A stretch of DNA of 64,000 nt, taken from assembly GCA_013396525.1 (NCBI GenBank), contig VWYX01000772.1, positions 342,306-406,305 on the forward strand, in the 5' to 3' direction. The DNA comes from Chaetorhynchus papuensis. Its lineage: Eukaryota; Chordata; Aves; Passeriformes; Rhipiduridae. A program made the translations under genes and the position numbers. Below, piece by piece: positions 49,801 to 63,672 of the stretch. Under the pieces are notes generated by a model, which was given only the letters and a program-made list of their open reading frames with translations, ran no database searches and was not told where the DNA came from. Position 1 is the first letter of the stretch. Every line of letters starts with the position of its first letter.

Positions 49801-52800
49801 ACTGGAAAAGAACAGTAACATCTGGTATTCTTAATTTTCTAAGAACTTATACATCTTTGTGCCATTGCATGAGTATTATTATTTCTAAAACCATGACTAA
49901 TTTCTCTGATTTGTTAGCCAATGGGTAATGTCCTTGATGTCACCCGTTGACCCAAGGGCAAAGTTAGATATAACGTTGGATGCTGTGATGTTAAAGTCAG
50001 CTTCCTAATTGCCAGGCACTGTTAGCCCCAGAGGATGCTCCCCAGCAGCAGCATAGAGGAAAAGGTCTTTCTTCACAGGAAAGACCGGCTTTGAGGTTAG
50101 TCAGCCACTGCTGTTAGCTACTTCAGCACAGGGTGTGTCTCCTGAAACAATCAATCTAGCTGAAGTTCTGTTTACTGTCCACCTGCAGGACTATTTCTTT
50201 CCTTTTAGGAGGGCAGGAAGACCAGGCCATCTGTCACAAGAATGGCTTCTACAGGGAAAACTGCATTAAGTGCACTTTAACTCCTCTTCCTTCGTAATTT
50301 CCCCACTTGTGGCTCTGAATGCTTTGTGTTATATTTCTGACGAACAAAGGAGCCTTATTAAGGCAGTGCTTTACTTCATTCATTTTTGAAATAAAAAATC
50401 AGTAAGTGATGTGGTGTCAAGTGTAGACCAGACTGGTTTTGTTCCTCTGCCTTTAGCATTTCACATCACTCCCTCACCACGAGGCTTTCTTCAGTGGTAC
50501 TTTAAAATAAAAGGAACAACAGGGTTTTCCACAGAGCTTCCCCCTAGGGAGCTGAAGACATTGGGCAGACTCAGCAAGTGCCACAGCACTTGGCTGGTAC
50601 AGAGCCTTGGAAAACCTCCCTAGCCTAGCCACACAAGGGACAAGGTCTATTTTAAGCTATCCTTGCCTCTGTGTAGGAACCCAAACCAGCCCATTTCTAG
50701 GGCAAAGCTGCTGATCTCATCAAACCTGACTGACAGTGGGGCTTTGGAGAGCAAAAGTTCCAAGGAAGGGTGGATATGCTCCCCACAACACCCAGCACCT
50801 CTCGCCTCTGGACCCACTGATCTGCTCAATGCCAGGCAGAAAATAAATGACAAAGCCAAGCCAAAGGCCCCTTTTCATCCTGAACCCATTGCTGGAAAGA
50901 TCAAGCAGAGACCTGGAGTTTTGTGAACATTAATGAGGAACTGTTTTCCTCAGTCAATGAACTTCAGTGAACCTTGTGTGTGCATTTGCTTGGCTGCTAC
51001 AATTCTCATTGTCTCCCAAGAAGCTGCTGAGAGCATTTTGAAAAAGCTAACACTTGTATAAATGTAGCAAATTAGTTTCTTATATTTTAAAATATTGACT
51101 AGACTAGCAGATTTTATAACTGATGCATAAAAATTTCCTTTTGCATATTCTGCCTTTAAGATTTCATTTTATAAAGCCACCTTTGTAAATCCTCTTTTGC
51201 TGTTTCCTATTCATCCTTTTGTTCAGATCTTTTTGAGACTCAGCCCAGATTAGAATTCATCATGTCTAAAAAAAATGAGATGCTAAAGGTATTCTTTCTT
51301 CAATGTGCATCTCCAGCCTTTCTTGACAGGCTGTCAAGAAATATGTCTCTAAAAAGCCAGGTTAGATCCTCAGAGACAACCAGTGATGCAGTTCTTAGTA
51401 ATGTGCTAAAACCCAGTCAGAGTGCACCTTATTGTTGCTGTGTGCAGTGATGTGACATGTGAGTTATTTGTTTGCTCTGCCATAAGATAGCATTAGGGGA
51501 TATAATGTGAACAGATCACTCATTTGTGGAAATATTTATGGCGCTGCTTTCGAGGGATCATTCAGTTCGAAAGCAGATGGCAAGGCATGGATATTCATGG
51601 ACTATTTTAAAAGCTATCTTAGGTGAAATGTTTTCACACAGAGCAGCTAAAGTCTGTAACATTCCGATATTTTACAACACTTATTACTTAATGTTTACAT
51701 ATATTTACAATAAATCTTCATAAATGCTACTCAAGCAAGAATTTGCTAGTTCCAGTTTTTATTACAGTATATCCCATGAGTTCTTTATTGCTCAGGCCCT
51801 GACCCTGCAAATATCTACACATGACTTAAATAGTACTCAGCTGAGGGGACCTACTGTGTTTGGCAGTGTTTGCAGCGGGGCAAACTCTGGGGACCTGTGG
51901 TGTGTGTCAAGATTTTCAGTTCTCTGGGGATTTAGAACATCCCTCTCATGACGGCTAAAAGAAGTCTAGCTCTAAAAGTGATGGTCTTGTCTGCTCAGAA
52001 CTGTAGGATCCTTCTAAAGCGCTACTTCAAGCATACAGAAAACAAATCTTTTTTAAAGATGGTTTCCAAAGGCTTTTCTATTCTGCACATACAAATTCAG
52101 GTAAATGTGAAGTAGTTGTTTTGATAATTTCATGTCATTCTTGCCCAACAGCTCAAAGCCCAGCTTTCCATGGTTCAGTGTTTAGAAAGGGACGTGAATA
52201 GTCCTCTATTATGTTGAATTGGAGGACTGACCTTTTTCATAGAATAGGTGATTTAACATATATTAAAATGCCACAAGTTTTTCAGCTTCCTGATTGTGCT
52301 TGGTGTCCCTCACCCAGCATTTCCTGGGCTGCCTCTTCCTCACTGCCTTCTGCTCCTTCAGGAAACATCCACATGCCCTTTCCACACGGTGGCTTTAGAG
52401 ACCCACACACTGAAGTTTGACATAAAAGGGAAAAAAATTACCAGAATGTACTTTGAAACTATTCCTTTGGTCAAACTTGTGACACAGCACTTTGCTTTAC
52501 CCGTTTTAGCTGTGTTCACTTGCAGTGCTCCTGTTCTCAGTTGTCTGACATTTGAGATAGTCCCCATTGCATTGCAGTACTTCAGGTGTGGCTCTGGGTC
52601 CCAGCTGGGGCTGGTTGGGTTGTTCCCACTGCCCAGCTGTGTGCAATGAGCAAATGAGCTGTGCTGGAGCCTGCTTGGCTGGGGTGGGCACAGCCTGGGG
52701 CTTTCCCTGTGCTTGGGGCAGGGGCCTCATTTGCAGTGCAGAAGCTGCTGGGAGCACAGGGCTGTTATCAGTTTGTGTAGGCTCCTTTCCACAGGATGGG

Positions 52801-54950
52801 CAGGTAAGTTATTGAGGTTTTATGTTGCTGTATGATGAGTGGCTTTGATAGAGGAAGTAAGGACTGAAGTGCATTAAGATACCACAACTGTTTCCTAAGT
52901 AAGTGTCTTTTGAAGTGCTTGGTTTCAATTTTCTTTTTTTTCTAATGGCTGTGTAAATGTGGAGGGGTAGTGCTGAGTGTGGGTCAGACTATTTTGGTTG
53001 TGGTCTGTCCTGTTTCTGAACAGCTACTGGTGCTGGGGATTGACTAGCTTGAACTTTGCTGAGTTGAATGCTCTGGTCCCTGCACTACTGAAATATCTTT
53101 AGATGTTAGAGAGAGGTTTTTATCCTTTTTACTGTTTCCATTGGGTCTAGTCTTGTTATAGCTCTCATGGTAATAAAAATTATTGTTAGAGAGTCCTGTT
53201 CCTTCTGTCTCCCTCATCCAACCCAGTGCTGGTATAGTTATTTCACGTTAAAATTGAAATAAGCCCTGTGACTAAATGTGACCTTCTCACCCACTGTGGG
53301 CTGTGCTTGTTCTCTGGCAGTGCCTTTGGGAAGGGACCATCCTTCAGACCTCCATCTGACTCATTGCTTTATTTCCCTCTTTGTTTTCTGCAGCCTCACA
53401 GTGCTGGTCTCCTTACTCTTTCTCCTCCTACACATTGGACTGTCTCTCAGCTAACTCTAAATGTCCTTGGTGCTGTAGCAGGAGCAGTGTATGCTCTGGG
53501 AAATACTTTGCCATGAGCATTCAAAGGCTGATGTAGGGTATGTACTCATATGCATATGTATGTGGTGTTTATTTAAAAAGTGCTTGAATAAGTGTTAATA
53601 ATGGATACCATGCTAATGTTTGTTGTGGGTTTTCAACTCACTGGGGAAAGTGGAGTATGAACTGCAACTTGAAATATTTCCCTGTTGAGAAACAGGTGGA
53701 TTACAACTACTGCAGTGTGCTCACTTTTCAGGGAAGCTATTAGTTAAATCTCATTAATGCCATAAATTGTCTGAAGGAGATCATAGACATCTGAAAAATG
53801 CTCTTGAGTAGGCAAGTACACATGTACAGCCCTGTTAACAGCATAGCAAAGATAGCAGCTGTTCTTTCTGACTTAAATACAGTATCTTTGTTTCCTGTTC
53901 TTATAGAGAAAGATCTGGGTAGAACAGACCTGGGATTTAAGGTCCCTGTTCACTTGACCCAATGTGGTACTGACTTTTATAGGAAAAAGTTGGAAACTTA
54001 GATTGGCTAAGATGATGTGCAGAGTTTGTGCTATTTGGGTTAAATTATTTAAGCCTGGTTTCCACCATAATTCATGCTCTGTGGTGGTTTGTGCTATGAA
54101 AGCCTGTGAAATATTGCAGCAGGAGTCTTTCAAATTCCTCATCTTGCCTGGCAAAAAGAATACTGAGGGGTAAAAGCAAAACAAACAAATGAGACTCAGC
54201 AAAACTTACTGACTCTGCACAATGTTGAGGCAGGCAGTCTGTGGTAGACTTTAAATGAAACAAGAGCACAGGGGACTATATTTAATTTAAACACCACTCA
54301 TCCTAAAATAACTTAACCTGCAGAATGATTGCTGTGCAAACACTGTAATAATATAGCAGAGCTGTCACTTCAGTCAGTATTTAATAGTCTCTGGCCGATT
54401 TCATTATTAACACTTAGAACACTTCATGAAAAGTGATGAAAGTACCGATACATAACCCGCACTGAAATCTCTGAGATCCCACAGAACATTTTTGTAGCTA
54501 CTGCCTGACACTTCTCAAGGGGGACTGCAAATGGTTGTGAACTTGAGCTGTTAGCAGCAAATGCCAAAACTCCACTTGTTTCAAAATTGCAAACAAAGTA
54601 GATGAAATGGGCTCCTCACGGTTTTGCTTCCATGTGGTCTGTGTGGAAGCCTGGTAAGGGAGAAGAAATGTTTCCTCCTGCTATTGCAAATGATTGGGAA
54701 TTAATTTTTCTCTTAATTTAAATTTATATGAAGACCATGCTGATATATTGTACTGGCTGGAAGATATATTGAAGGAACAATCCAAGAATAAATAACAAAA
54801 AAACCTGTAGCTGCAGAAAAAGTGCCTGTAGTTATGCTGTTAATATTTTGGTTTTATTACCCTGTATTCCAAAAGTTCCTTACCATAACACAGGTCCTGA
54901 TGAAATAAAGAAGCAGACTAGCCAAAATTTTTATATTAATTTATATTTGT
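46884..54950. other. Non-coding DNA, no gene seen
   Basis: The part at 46900-47150 next to the LTR is GC-richer but has no recognisable domain. At 47604-47638 there is an inverted pair of GATA-type sites in repeat-poor sequence. An exon-like open segment with splice-like ends occurs at 48414-48526. A GC-rich, low-complexity part lies at 52590-52760. I could support no gene. Confidence 0.5.
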
Positions 54951-54966
54951 GTGTGTATATACACAC
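54951..54966. repeat. Perfect 16-bp palindrome
   Basis: GTGTGTATATACACAC is its own reverse complement. It arises where a GT-rich stretch meets an AC-rich one. It could extrude a small cruciform but is most likely microsatellite sequence. Confidence 0.85.
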
Positions 54967-56121
54967 TGTAATTAAGGTGCAAGTATGAGAGAGTACCACT
55001 GAATTCATTAGAGATCCTGAGGTTTTTTTAAGGCTCCAGAAATAGACTTCCCTCATACTGGAGGAGAGTGTGTGAGTTTCTGTGTGTGTTATCACTGGGC
55101 TTTGGTGGAGATGGCTCATGGAGCTGTGGCTGGGCCAGTGGGTGTTGTTAGTAACAGCTGGCACAGGGCTTAGTCCAGGGCTTGATCATTGTCTGAAGGA
55201 GATAAAATTGAATCCCTGGAGAATGTGGGTATTTCCCTAGTTCCTGGCATCAGCTCAAGTTGTATGTCACGACCTTCCTATGTTGAATTACAGCAGCTGG
55301 GAAGTTTGTGTATTTCCATTAACGACAGATTAAGTAACCTTATTTTGAACTTTGAAATCTTAACTTTAGATGCACCTGTGCTGGCACCTGGTCTGGAATA
55401 AACATGAGCATGGAGCTTCCAGCCTTCCAGGCAAGAGTAGTAGACGGGTGAGATGAAGCCAGTGATGCAGGGGTATCCATGGTTAACATGGCGAAAACCC
55501 CTTGGGCAGGACATTCCTCTTCTGCCTTCTTTAACTTCTACGAGTATCAAGGGATGCCTCAAGGCATTTGACTGGTATTGAATGGTCGTTTGAGTTACTG
55601 TGTTCTGGTCTGAAGCTTCTGTCATGAAACTGAGAAAAGATTGGTTGAAAGGATGGGGGTCACTAGTAACTAAATTTTAATAATGAATTCCCAGCTGAGG
55701 TGTCTCCACTGGATGCGTCGGTTTCTCTTTCTGAACAAGGGCATTTCAGATAACGAAGAAGGTAAGAGGGTGGCTAGATTCTCTTTTCCTTAAAAAAAAA
55801 ATTGTAACATCTTCCCCACTGTGCTTCTCTTTGTGTCACGCTGGAATGTGACACAAACTATGTAATTTGGGAATCTCTATAACGTAATGATGCTGAATAT
55901 CTGCAGTCTAGACATTGGCTTGGTGGGCTTTCAGCTGATATTCTGGAAGTCCTTGGACACAAGCCACACTTGATTTAAAGGAAGTTAATGCTTAGAACAC
56001 TTTCAGGCTTCAAATAATGTTGTTTTGGCTGTAAAAAAAAAAAATCCAAATGAGCTTGAAGCTTAGATTAGCATAGGTGCCATTTCCTAAATGTGCCAGT
56101 GTCTTCAGAAGGTGGGGTGAG
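54967..56121. other. Non-coding DNA, no gene seen
   Basis: Intergenic sequence with GT-rich patches near 55065-55090 and A-runs near 55790 and 56035. No gene or complete element recognised. Confidence 0.55.
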
Positions 56122-56200
56122 AGATGTAGAATAGTTTGTGCTGGAAGGGACTTTTAAAGATCGATAAGACCAACCCTTGTGCAAGAGGCTGGAACATCTG
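56122..56200 (-). mobile_element. CR1 LINE 3' fragment (minus)
   Basis: Read on the plus strand, TGTAGAATAGTTTGTGCTGG, AAGGGACTTTTAAAGATCGA and AAGACCAACCC correspond to the reverse complement of the CR1 3' end (compare ATAGAATGGTTTGGGTTGGA, AAGGGACCTTAAAGATCATC). Only the terminal part is recognisable; what follows to about 56340 may be a more diverged continuation. Confidence 0.75.
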
Positions 56201-59200
56201 CACTTGATCCCACTCTGTCATTGATGAGGACTGGTCTCAATGTGGACCCCCATGAGACAAAACTTGTCTCTGATCTCTGGATATTCAGGAGAACCAGTTA
56301 ACCTCATGACAAGCTGAGCTGACCTGGTGTTAAAATTACCCTGTGGAACAGAACCTGGAGTAGAATGTGAAGCCCTATGTTCTGGTGACAGGCTGGACAA
56401 ACTCAGTGCTATTTCCATATACTTTCCAATGCCTCCATGTGCCCTGCCTCCCTCCTGATGTAATTGTGCTACCTGATTGTTCTGGGTGCAGCTGCTATTG
56501 TTTATTACTTGATCTTTTTTTGTGCATGTGTGCACACCCTCTAAGTGCACTGAGGGAATTTGTATGCTGCGGTCTTGCAAGTTGGGACAACATTTAGATT
56601 TATTCTGGAACTGAGGAACAGGGGATTTATTTAGTAAAGAGGGTTATCTTTGGAAGATCAATGACATACATTTGATGTGTATTCATAGCAGTTGGACTGC
56701 AAGAGCCCAACCATTTCTGTGCCTCCTTGCACACTTCTTAGTTCTCCTACGGTCCTAGGCTGTCTGGCTCCCGTTATAAATGAAAGCTTGGAGCAATGAA
56801 GGGTTATGGGATCAGCCCTGTAGTGTGCTGACAGACATGTGCAGCCTGGCTCTTTGGGATGGTGCTGGCTGAGGCAGAAGGGAGTTCCTGGTGCTCAAAG
56901 GCAGGAGAGACAGGTTGGGTGCTGCCCCGGTGGGAAGGCAGGTGAGGGGTCTGGCTGAGGACCTGAGGTGTGGTGCAGGAGGAGCCTGGTGCCTGCTCTG
57001 GCCTATGCCGGGGTGAGGTTGATGGGGACTGGGAGAGGGCAACAGGAGGCCACTGCTTAATCTTGTTCAGCTCTTAGGGCTGCATCAACTAAACTGGGCT
57101 TGTTCATTTAGTAAACTATTAAAGAAGTTGTCTTCAGGGTATTTATTTCAGGCAGATCTAGTGAAGTAATCCTTTAATTCCTCAGAGTAAATGCTGAGGA
57201 TTTACTGCGGCCTAAGCAGTGTGGAGGTCACTGTGTGAGTGGTTACAGAGTATGTTTGGGAGCAGCGTGGCTGCTGTCCCCTGGGGCTGGGCTGTGGGAG
57301 CTGCAGGGTGTCCCCTCAGCTGACCCACAGCAGGGCTGCTCTCTGTGGGCATTGATGGCTGCGGGTGGGTGCTGGGCTTGGGAATGCTTGTGTTTCTGAG
57401 CCTGGAGAGAGGGGCTGCTTCTGCTCCAACTTTGGCTGAAACCACTTCTCCTCTAAATGTTCTGCCGCTTCTTCCTGTTGTGCACGCTGCTCAGCCTTCT
57501 CTCCTCTGCCTTGATCTTTCTTTTCCTGGGTTGTCCCAAATAATGAGAGAAGCTTCAAGATGAAACCATGGCTTGCTGTGTATAATTCATCTTCAGCACA
57601 GTTCTGTCTATATGCATTATCTTGACCACAAAATCATAATGATTTTTCATTGTTTAGACAGTGATTTCTTCACTCTGTACCAAGAGTGTTCTGCACTTAG
57701 GAGGCCAGGAGAATGCCTGTGCTCTTCCACTTAGTTAAAATGGATGTGCAGGGCTTTGATTAGCTAGGCGTGTAAGTTAGGAATTATTTATCCTCATTTT
57801 GATATTGCTGGAGCAAGTCAAAAGAAATCTGAGGGGAGCTGCAGCCTGTGGTGAGCAAAGGAGCTGGGACGTCACTATTCCATTAAATTCCTTTTCTCAA
57901 GGGAGCTGGTTTCCTGGGAACACCAGGGCAGTGGTGTTGAGGCTGCATGACAGGAAAGCAATGTGAGTAAAATCTTATGCCAGTATTTTGGATGGGAAGC
58001 TGGTTACAAAATATCATTTGGTATTGAGAATGATGGAAAGGAAATGATCGCCTGCAGTGGGAGAACGTGTAGGTCCAATAAGTAGCTTATTTGCTCTGGA
58101 AATTCCTTTGCTCATGGAAAATTTGTTAGTGGGCAGAGCATGGCTCTGGTGTGAGCAGGTACTCCTGGTTTCTGCCCAGCACTGCGCTGCTCTGACTCCC
58201 TTCTGTAAAATGTTCCTCCTTATGGTTGCAGCATTATTTGCAAAAATCTGATATTAGAAGCTTGTTCTTGGGTAATTATAAATCAAAACCTGAAAGTATG
58301 GGAAAAGCAGAGTCACATAGAAACTTGAGCCTGTTAGCAACTTTTCTACTGTGGAGGGAAAATGATGAACAACTTTTACCAATTCCAAGTTACTAAATCA
58401 GAATTTAAAGTATCTTTTTCTAATAAACTGGATTCTTTCAACTTCTTCCGTTTCCCATCTCAGACATGGAGCTGATTTACATGGAAACGTTTTGGGTTAG
58501 AAGTTCCAACACGTTATGTTTTACTTTCCATAGACAGTAAAAAAAATTATATTTGAATTTTTCTTGAAATTAAGTGTATTAGAAGGCACTTGAAATTGAC
58601 TAATAGAGCACTGTAGTTTGAAATGTAATGTGCTTTTATTAATGGCTAAAACATATAGGTTTTGCATTATTTCTGAGTAATTGTAGTCCCTGACAGATTC
58701 CATAGTTGAAAGAGGCTGTTCAATTTAATACTAGAAGCTCAAAGATATTGAAAGCAGCTGTTCTTCAGTTTAGAAATAGTTTGATCTGGAAAATAATAAG
58801 TCTCATTATGGAGTGGAAAAGGAAATATTTTGACCTAGAAAATAAGGTAAGAAGTTTCATGAGTGCTAAGTACCAGTAGTCACCCTTAAAAATGAGAATA
58901 TTTAGGTGTGCCTTAATCTGGCATGTCATTATGTTTATAAAGCTTGTGACATGGCTTAATGCAATGTGTTATATTTAATGTTATCATTGACCTATGTCAT
59001 CAAATAACATGAAAAATAACTATTTTAAAGTATAATGCAAAATGAAATAAAATTTTAAAATATCATCCTACTTCTGTAAATCATTCTGAATGAAAAATGC
59101 AGATTGATGCAGTTTGAGTGACACAGGGCACTGAATATGTGCATGTTCCTGCAGCCTGCAAATATCAGTGTGCTGTTGGAAGTGAGTCAAGGCTGCTTAC

Positions 59201-59880
59201 ACTTCATAGTGTCAGCAAAGGGTGAAGTGTAGCCTTGTGGGAGTCATTGGCACGTTCCCATTTGATGCAGTGGGGCCAGGATTTTGGCTGTGGCTGCACA
59301 AGCAGCTTTGTCTGAGCAATTCCCATTGCCCCTGTGGAATAGGGCCCACAGGAGTCCCCTTTTCCGTGGGGACATTGGGTTGTGCTGTACTGTGGGCAGT
59401 CATGGCAAAGCCTGGAGGCTGCTGGGCATAGAGGGGGATGTGCTGCAGAGCAAGCAAGCCCTGCTGTGACTGCCCTCTCTCCTTGCTGCAGCTGTTGTCT
59501 TAATAACCCATCTCTGTATCTACCACTGATAGGCATGGGAACCTCAACAGGGTATGCCTGACACAGCAATACTGATTAAATTTTGTAGCAGAAATGTCAT
59601 CTTTGAGTGTTCGATGCCTAAATGCAGACCTTTGCAAGGGAGGACAAGTTGATGTTAAGGCCAGCATCTAGTGGCCCCACTCTTTGTTTACCCGATTGAG
59701 ATCAAAGTATAAGATCACTTGACCCTAGTCAGCACTTCATTATCAGGAAGTTTTTATTTAAGCTCTCTCAAGGTATTAAACTACTGCCTGATAAACTGGT
59801 GATTAAATTAGTAGCAGATTATATCTTAGAAAGGGAAAGAAGGGAAGACACCAGGGGCAGTGAAATTACAACTTAAAGTA
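56201..59880. other. Non-coding DNA, no gene seen
   Basis: Mixed composition. The parts at 56810-57050 and 57210-57560 are GC-richer and give longer chance frames in both strands without recognisable domains. The piece around 59250-59290 resembles an old repeat class faintly, but I cannot name it. No gene supported. Confidence 0.5.
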
Positions 59881-60158
59881 CCATAGAACGGATTGTGTCG
59901 GAAAGGACCTTTAATGGTGGTCTAGTCCAACTCCCTTGCAATGAGCAGGGATGTCTTCAACTACACCAGGTTGCTCGGAGACTTGTCCAGTTTGACCTTT
60001 GATGTTTCCAGGGATGGGGCTTCTATCACCTCTCCGGCCAGCCTGTTTCAGTGTCTCACTGTGCTTGTAAAAAATTTCTTCTCTATATGTCATCTAAATC
60101 TACCCCTCTTACAGCTCAAAACCATTCCCTCTTGTCCTGCACCAAGAGGCCCGGCTAC
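59881..60158 (-). mobile_element. CR1 LINE 3' end (minus)
   Basis: The plus-strand order is ATAGAACGGATTGTGTCGGA, AAGGACCTTTAATGGTGGTC, TAGTCCAACTCCCTTGCAAT, CTACACCAGGTTGCTCGGAG, GGGATGGGGCTTCTATCACC and CCATTCCCTCTTGTCCTGCA. This is the reverse complement of a CR1 tail. The element is 5'-truncated and non-functional. Confidence 0.95.
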
Positions 60159-60237
60159 ACGAGCATCAGCCTGCTAGCCTTCTTTCTCTTGTACTTGTGG
60201 CTGGCTCAGTCTAGGACTTGACAGTCTTCAAGAGCTA

Positions 60238-60389
60238 ATGAATTCTAAACAACTCTTGTGTAGTTGTCTCCATTTTTGCAGAGGAGAAACAAGAGTCAGA
60301 CAAATTAAATGGCACGCCCAAGGTCACACAGGGAAAACAAGCATATCTGTGTTCTGTGATGCTTTTGCCCACTGGCCACTCTGCCTTGT
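60238..60389 (-). mobile_element. MIR SINE relic, long (minus)
   Basis: This is the best MIR match in the window. Read on the plus strand it follows the reverse complement of MIR over most of its length: ATTCTAAACAACTCTTGTG, then TCTCCATTTTTGCAGAGGAG, then AAATTAAATGGCACGCCCAA, then GGTCACACAG. GATGCTTTTGCCCACTGGCC and the final ACTCTGCC fit the tRNA-derived end of the element. It shows that a SINE of ancient amniote origin survives here. Confidence 0.75.
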
Positions 60390-63300
60390 TTTAGGTGAAA
60401 ACCACTGCTTGTCTTTCTTGTGTCTGTTACTGAGATGGATGTTTTTCAACATACCTCATGAGAGCAAGCTGGATGAGGAGCTAGAGAGCATCAGTACATG
60501 TAGAGTTATTTTTCCAATGGCCTTAACTGCTGCCATTAATCACAGGACTTTTTTGTAAGGTTTGCCACAATTGACTTTTGCTCCATCACTGCTAGTTGTT
60601 TACCTAATAAGCAGGAAGAAATAAGCACAATTATCACTTTGTAGGTAGAGAAACAAATCTTCAGAGTAGAAGCTATGATAGTTGCAGATTTTATAACCCT
60701 TAGGATATTTGTTAGGGTGGATAAAATTACTAAAGTAAGCTGTGCCACAGATGCTATTTGTGGTCATCAGTTTTGTCGTATACACATCTCAGCTTTAGTC
60801 CGTGTTTTCCTTGCTATTCTCACCACTATCATCATGTCCAAAATGCTTCTATGGAGAAATCATAACAGCTGTAGTGCTAGTATTGTTTATTTTTTCCAGG
60901 GTCTCTGTCTCCCACTGCATTAAGTATTTGCAGTACCAGTGTCACTTAAAAATACAATTCCGGGAGCAGATGCTTGCTTGTGACCACAAACGCTGCTCCA
61001 GAGCCTTTCCGTACCTGCTTTCCCAAGGCTCCGCTTTGCAGGTCTTGCAAAGCCTCACTCCACTTTGCAGGTCTACTTGTTTAGTCAGGACAGATGAAGG
61101 TCAAGTATAATAATGTTTTTTGGTGGAGTAATGGTTCATGCATGCAGTGGCATCTGAGTGTTCAGCAGTCTTCACCTATTGCAAGTCTCATATTTTGATT
61201 AATTTCCATTATGTAGTTCTATATAACCAGGTAAGACTTGTATCATAAAAAGATTAATTTTTGGCTAATTTGTTTATCCACATTCTAAATGGACAAATTA
61301 ATATACCATGAGTTTATAGTGCATTTTTTTAAAATGCTGTATTTGGGCATTTTTATATTTTCCTTTATAAAATGCTACAGGTGTCTTGGATACCTTCATT
61401 AGCCATTTAATAGACTACAGGAATTTTACTCATTAGTGTGTTATCTGGCTGCTTATCAGCCTTGCCCTCAAGTTCTGAGCATGCTGTCCTGTTGCAGTAA
61501 TTGGGCTTTGTTCTTATCAGGTTTGTGTGGCATTGTTTTAGAGTAGAAATATATATATTTTTTTTTTTTTAGTAGAAATAAAAGGGGTATGAATAACACT
61601 CTCGTGTTAGAGAATTTGTGGGCATTACTGTGTATAAAATGCATTTGTACCTGTAACTGATAAAGCTGTATCAGGGCACACCACTGAGAAACTTGATGAG
61701 TCAGACCTGGCAAAATATTAGGGAAAAACAGAGACTCTCTGGAGATAAAAGAGGGGAATGTGTTCAGTGGGGATACCCCTGCCTTCATGTCAAACTATAG
61801 AATTTCCTGCTTAACTGAGATGTGTGGACAATCTGCTGCTGTCTAACTATCAGGAGAAAAAGGGAATCATAGATCAATTTGTGAGCCTGCAGTGAAGGTG
61901 ACACAGTCAAGTGCAAGGTAAAAGTAGCTATTGACACAGGTCACTGCTGTTGGAATTTGTCTGAGGAATTGGGGTGGAAAAGTCAGGCAAAATAAAAAGT
62001 GAAAGCTCTATACCTGTTCTCCCATATCTTAAATGCCTTTAAATCTGAGCCGGAATTTTGGTTTCCATCACCACAGTGGTTCCTGGTGCTGTGTGGTACA
62101 ATGATAGGTCTGTAAGCTGGCTGCCTTGAATGTGGCACTACAGGAAGGTCAGTGCAGAGGGAAGCAGGAGGGACATTGAACATCTGTATTATTTACAAGG
62201 TTGTCTGTTGGTGAAAGCGGGAAAAAGCCGTGGGGAGCCAAACAAATTGGGATGCGGACAGACCCAAGCTGAGAAAGAAAACCACAAAATACAAAGGCTG
62301 TTTCTAATCTGTCTAGAAATATTATCAGTAGTGTTTCACTGCTTGCCACTGAGTAGGATATCACAGTAAAGAAGCAGGATCAAACTATTATGGGCATTCT
62401 TGCTAATCAAATATGACACCAAGAGCAATAACCCCCCTGCTGGTATTAGCCCCAAGGTTGCATGCGAGGTCCTAGGCACCTCATTTTTCTCACTGAATGT
62501 TATGCTTATGGGAAGAAAGAGGAGCTTCCCAGTGGAAGCTGGAAAGGTGATCACGGGGAGCTGTCATCCCAAAATTGATAAGCTAGGACATCACCTACCC
62601 TGTTTCTTAAAGATGCAGTCAAAAGTCATTTTGTGCGTTAACAGAAGTACTCCACAGAATTAGTGTATGTTCAGCGGGTTCAGTGCTTAGTCCATATTCT
62701 TTTGGATCCATGACAGATGACAAGTCCAAAATAGATGCCCAGTGAACTGTACTGAAAAGCTTGCTTATTATAGTGTGATTGAGTAAACAGAAGGGTGCTA
62801 ACCCAGAGTATCTGACAAATAAGTGTGCTGAGCTCTGGAATTAGGCATAATGACTCTCCATACTGACGCTTATGGGCACAGGAGCAAAAGCATTAATGTG
62901 CATCTGTATTCTGGTTAGGAGTGAGAATTAATCTGTGCAGAGCCAAGAGCTGTACAGACCTTCATGTCCTCTGCACGTGCCTGAAAACTTGTGTGTTCTG
63001 ACCAGCTCTTGGCTGTGTCCTTTCTGCAGCTCCACATATGGATACTTACTTCTTTAGGGGGGGGAAAAAACCCCATGTCAATCTGTGTTGCTCTGAGACT
63101 TAGTGTTTTATGAGACTGTGTGTGGCACTTAATATGCAGAAAGAATGTAGTCAAGACCTACATTCCATTTAGATGGAATAAATGCAGTTTAGCTTTCAGC
63201 TGACTGGGATACTGTTGACAACAAATGTGATTCAGCATTATCTGAAGCAAAAATTAGCCACACTTATTTAAGGAGTTTCATCTCATTGAAGAAGGGGCTT

Positions 63301-63672
63301 GGCTAAGCAAAAACTGATTTTATTTTTTCATTTAAATACTGAGTTTTGGTTGAATTGTTACAGGATCTAGTATTTTTCTTTAATTTTGATTAAAAAAAAT
63401 AATAATCAGTTGCAAGTTCGCAACCCTTCATTGAAGGGGTTATTTTGTGTTATTGTTCAGTATGACTGTTTCTCTTTTACAATAACTGACTTGTTTGTCT
63501 TTGAATATTAACCTTCTGTGTATGAAGAAGAATTAAATCTGATTCTTTCTGGCAGAAAAAATTCCATGTGAAAATGTTGAAATAAGACCTTAAAAACACT
63601 ATTTGCTGCAAAACTTTGAAATGGATATAAAGGTGCATTTAATATTCGCAATTGAAATAACTTTCAAGTTTG
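60390..63672. other. Non-coding DNA, no gene seen
   Basis: No gene recognised. A possible further MIR-like scrap lies near 60625-60675 (ATTATCACTTTGTAGGTAGA, then GAAACAAATCTTCAGAG). An AT repeat passing into a T12 run is near 61550-61571. Short frames on both strands look random. Confidence 0.5.

Noticed and set aside
59216..59500. Possible old repeat or gene fragment with long overlapping frames
   Set aside because: Frames occur on both strands because the segment is GC-richer. I could not match it to a family with confidence.
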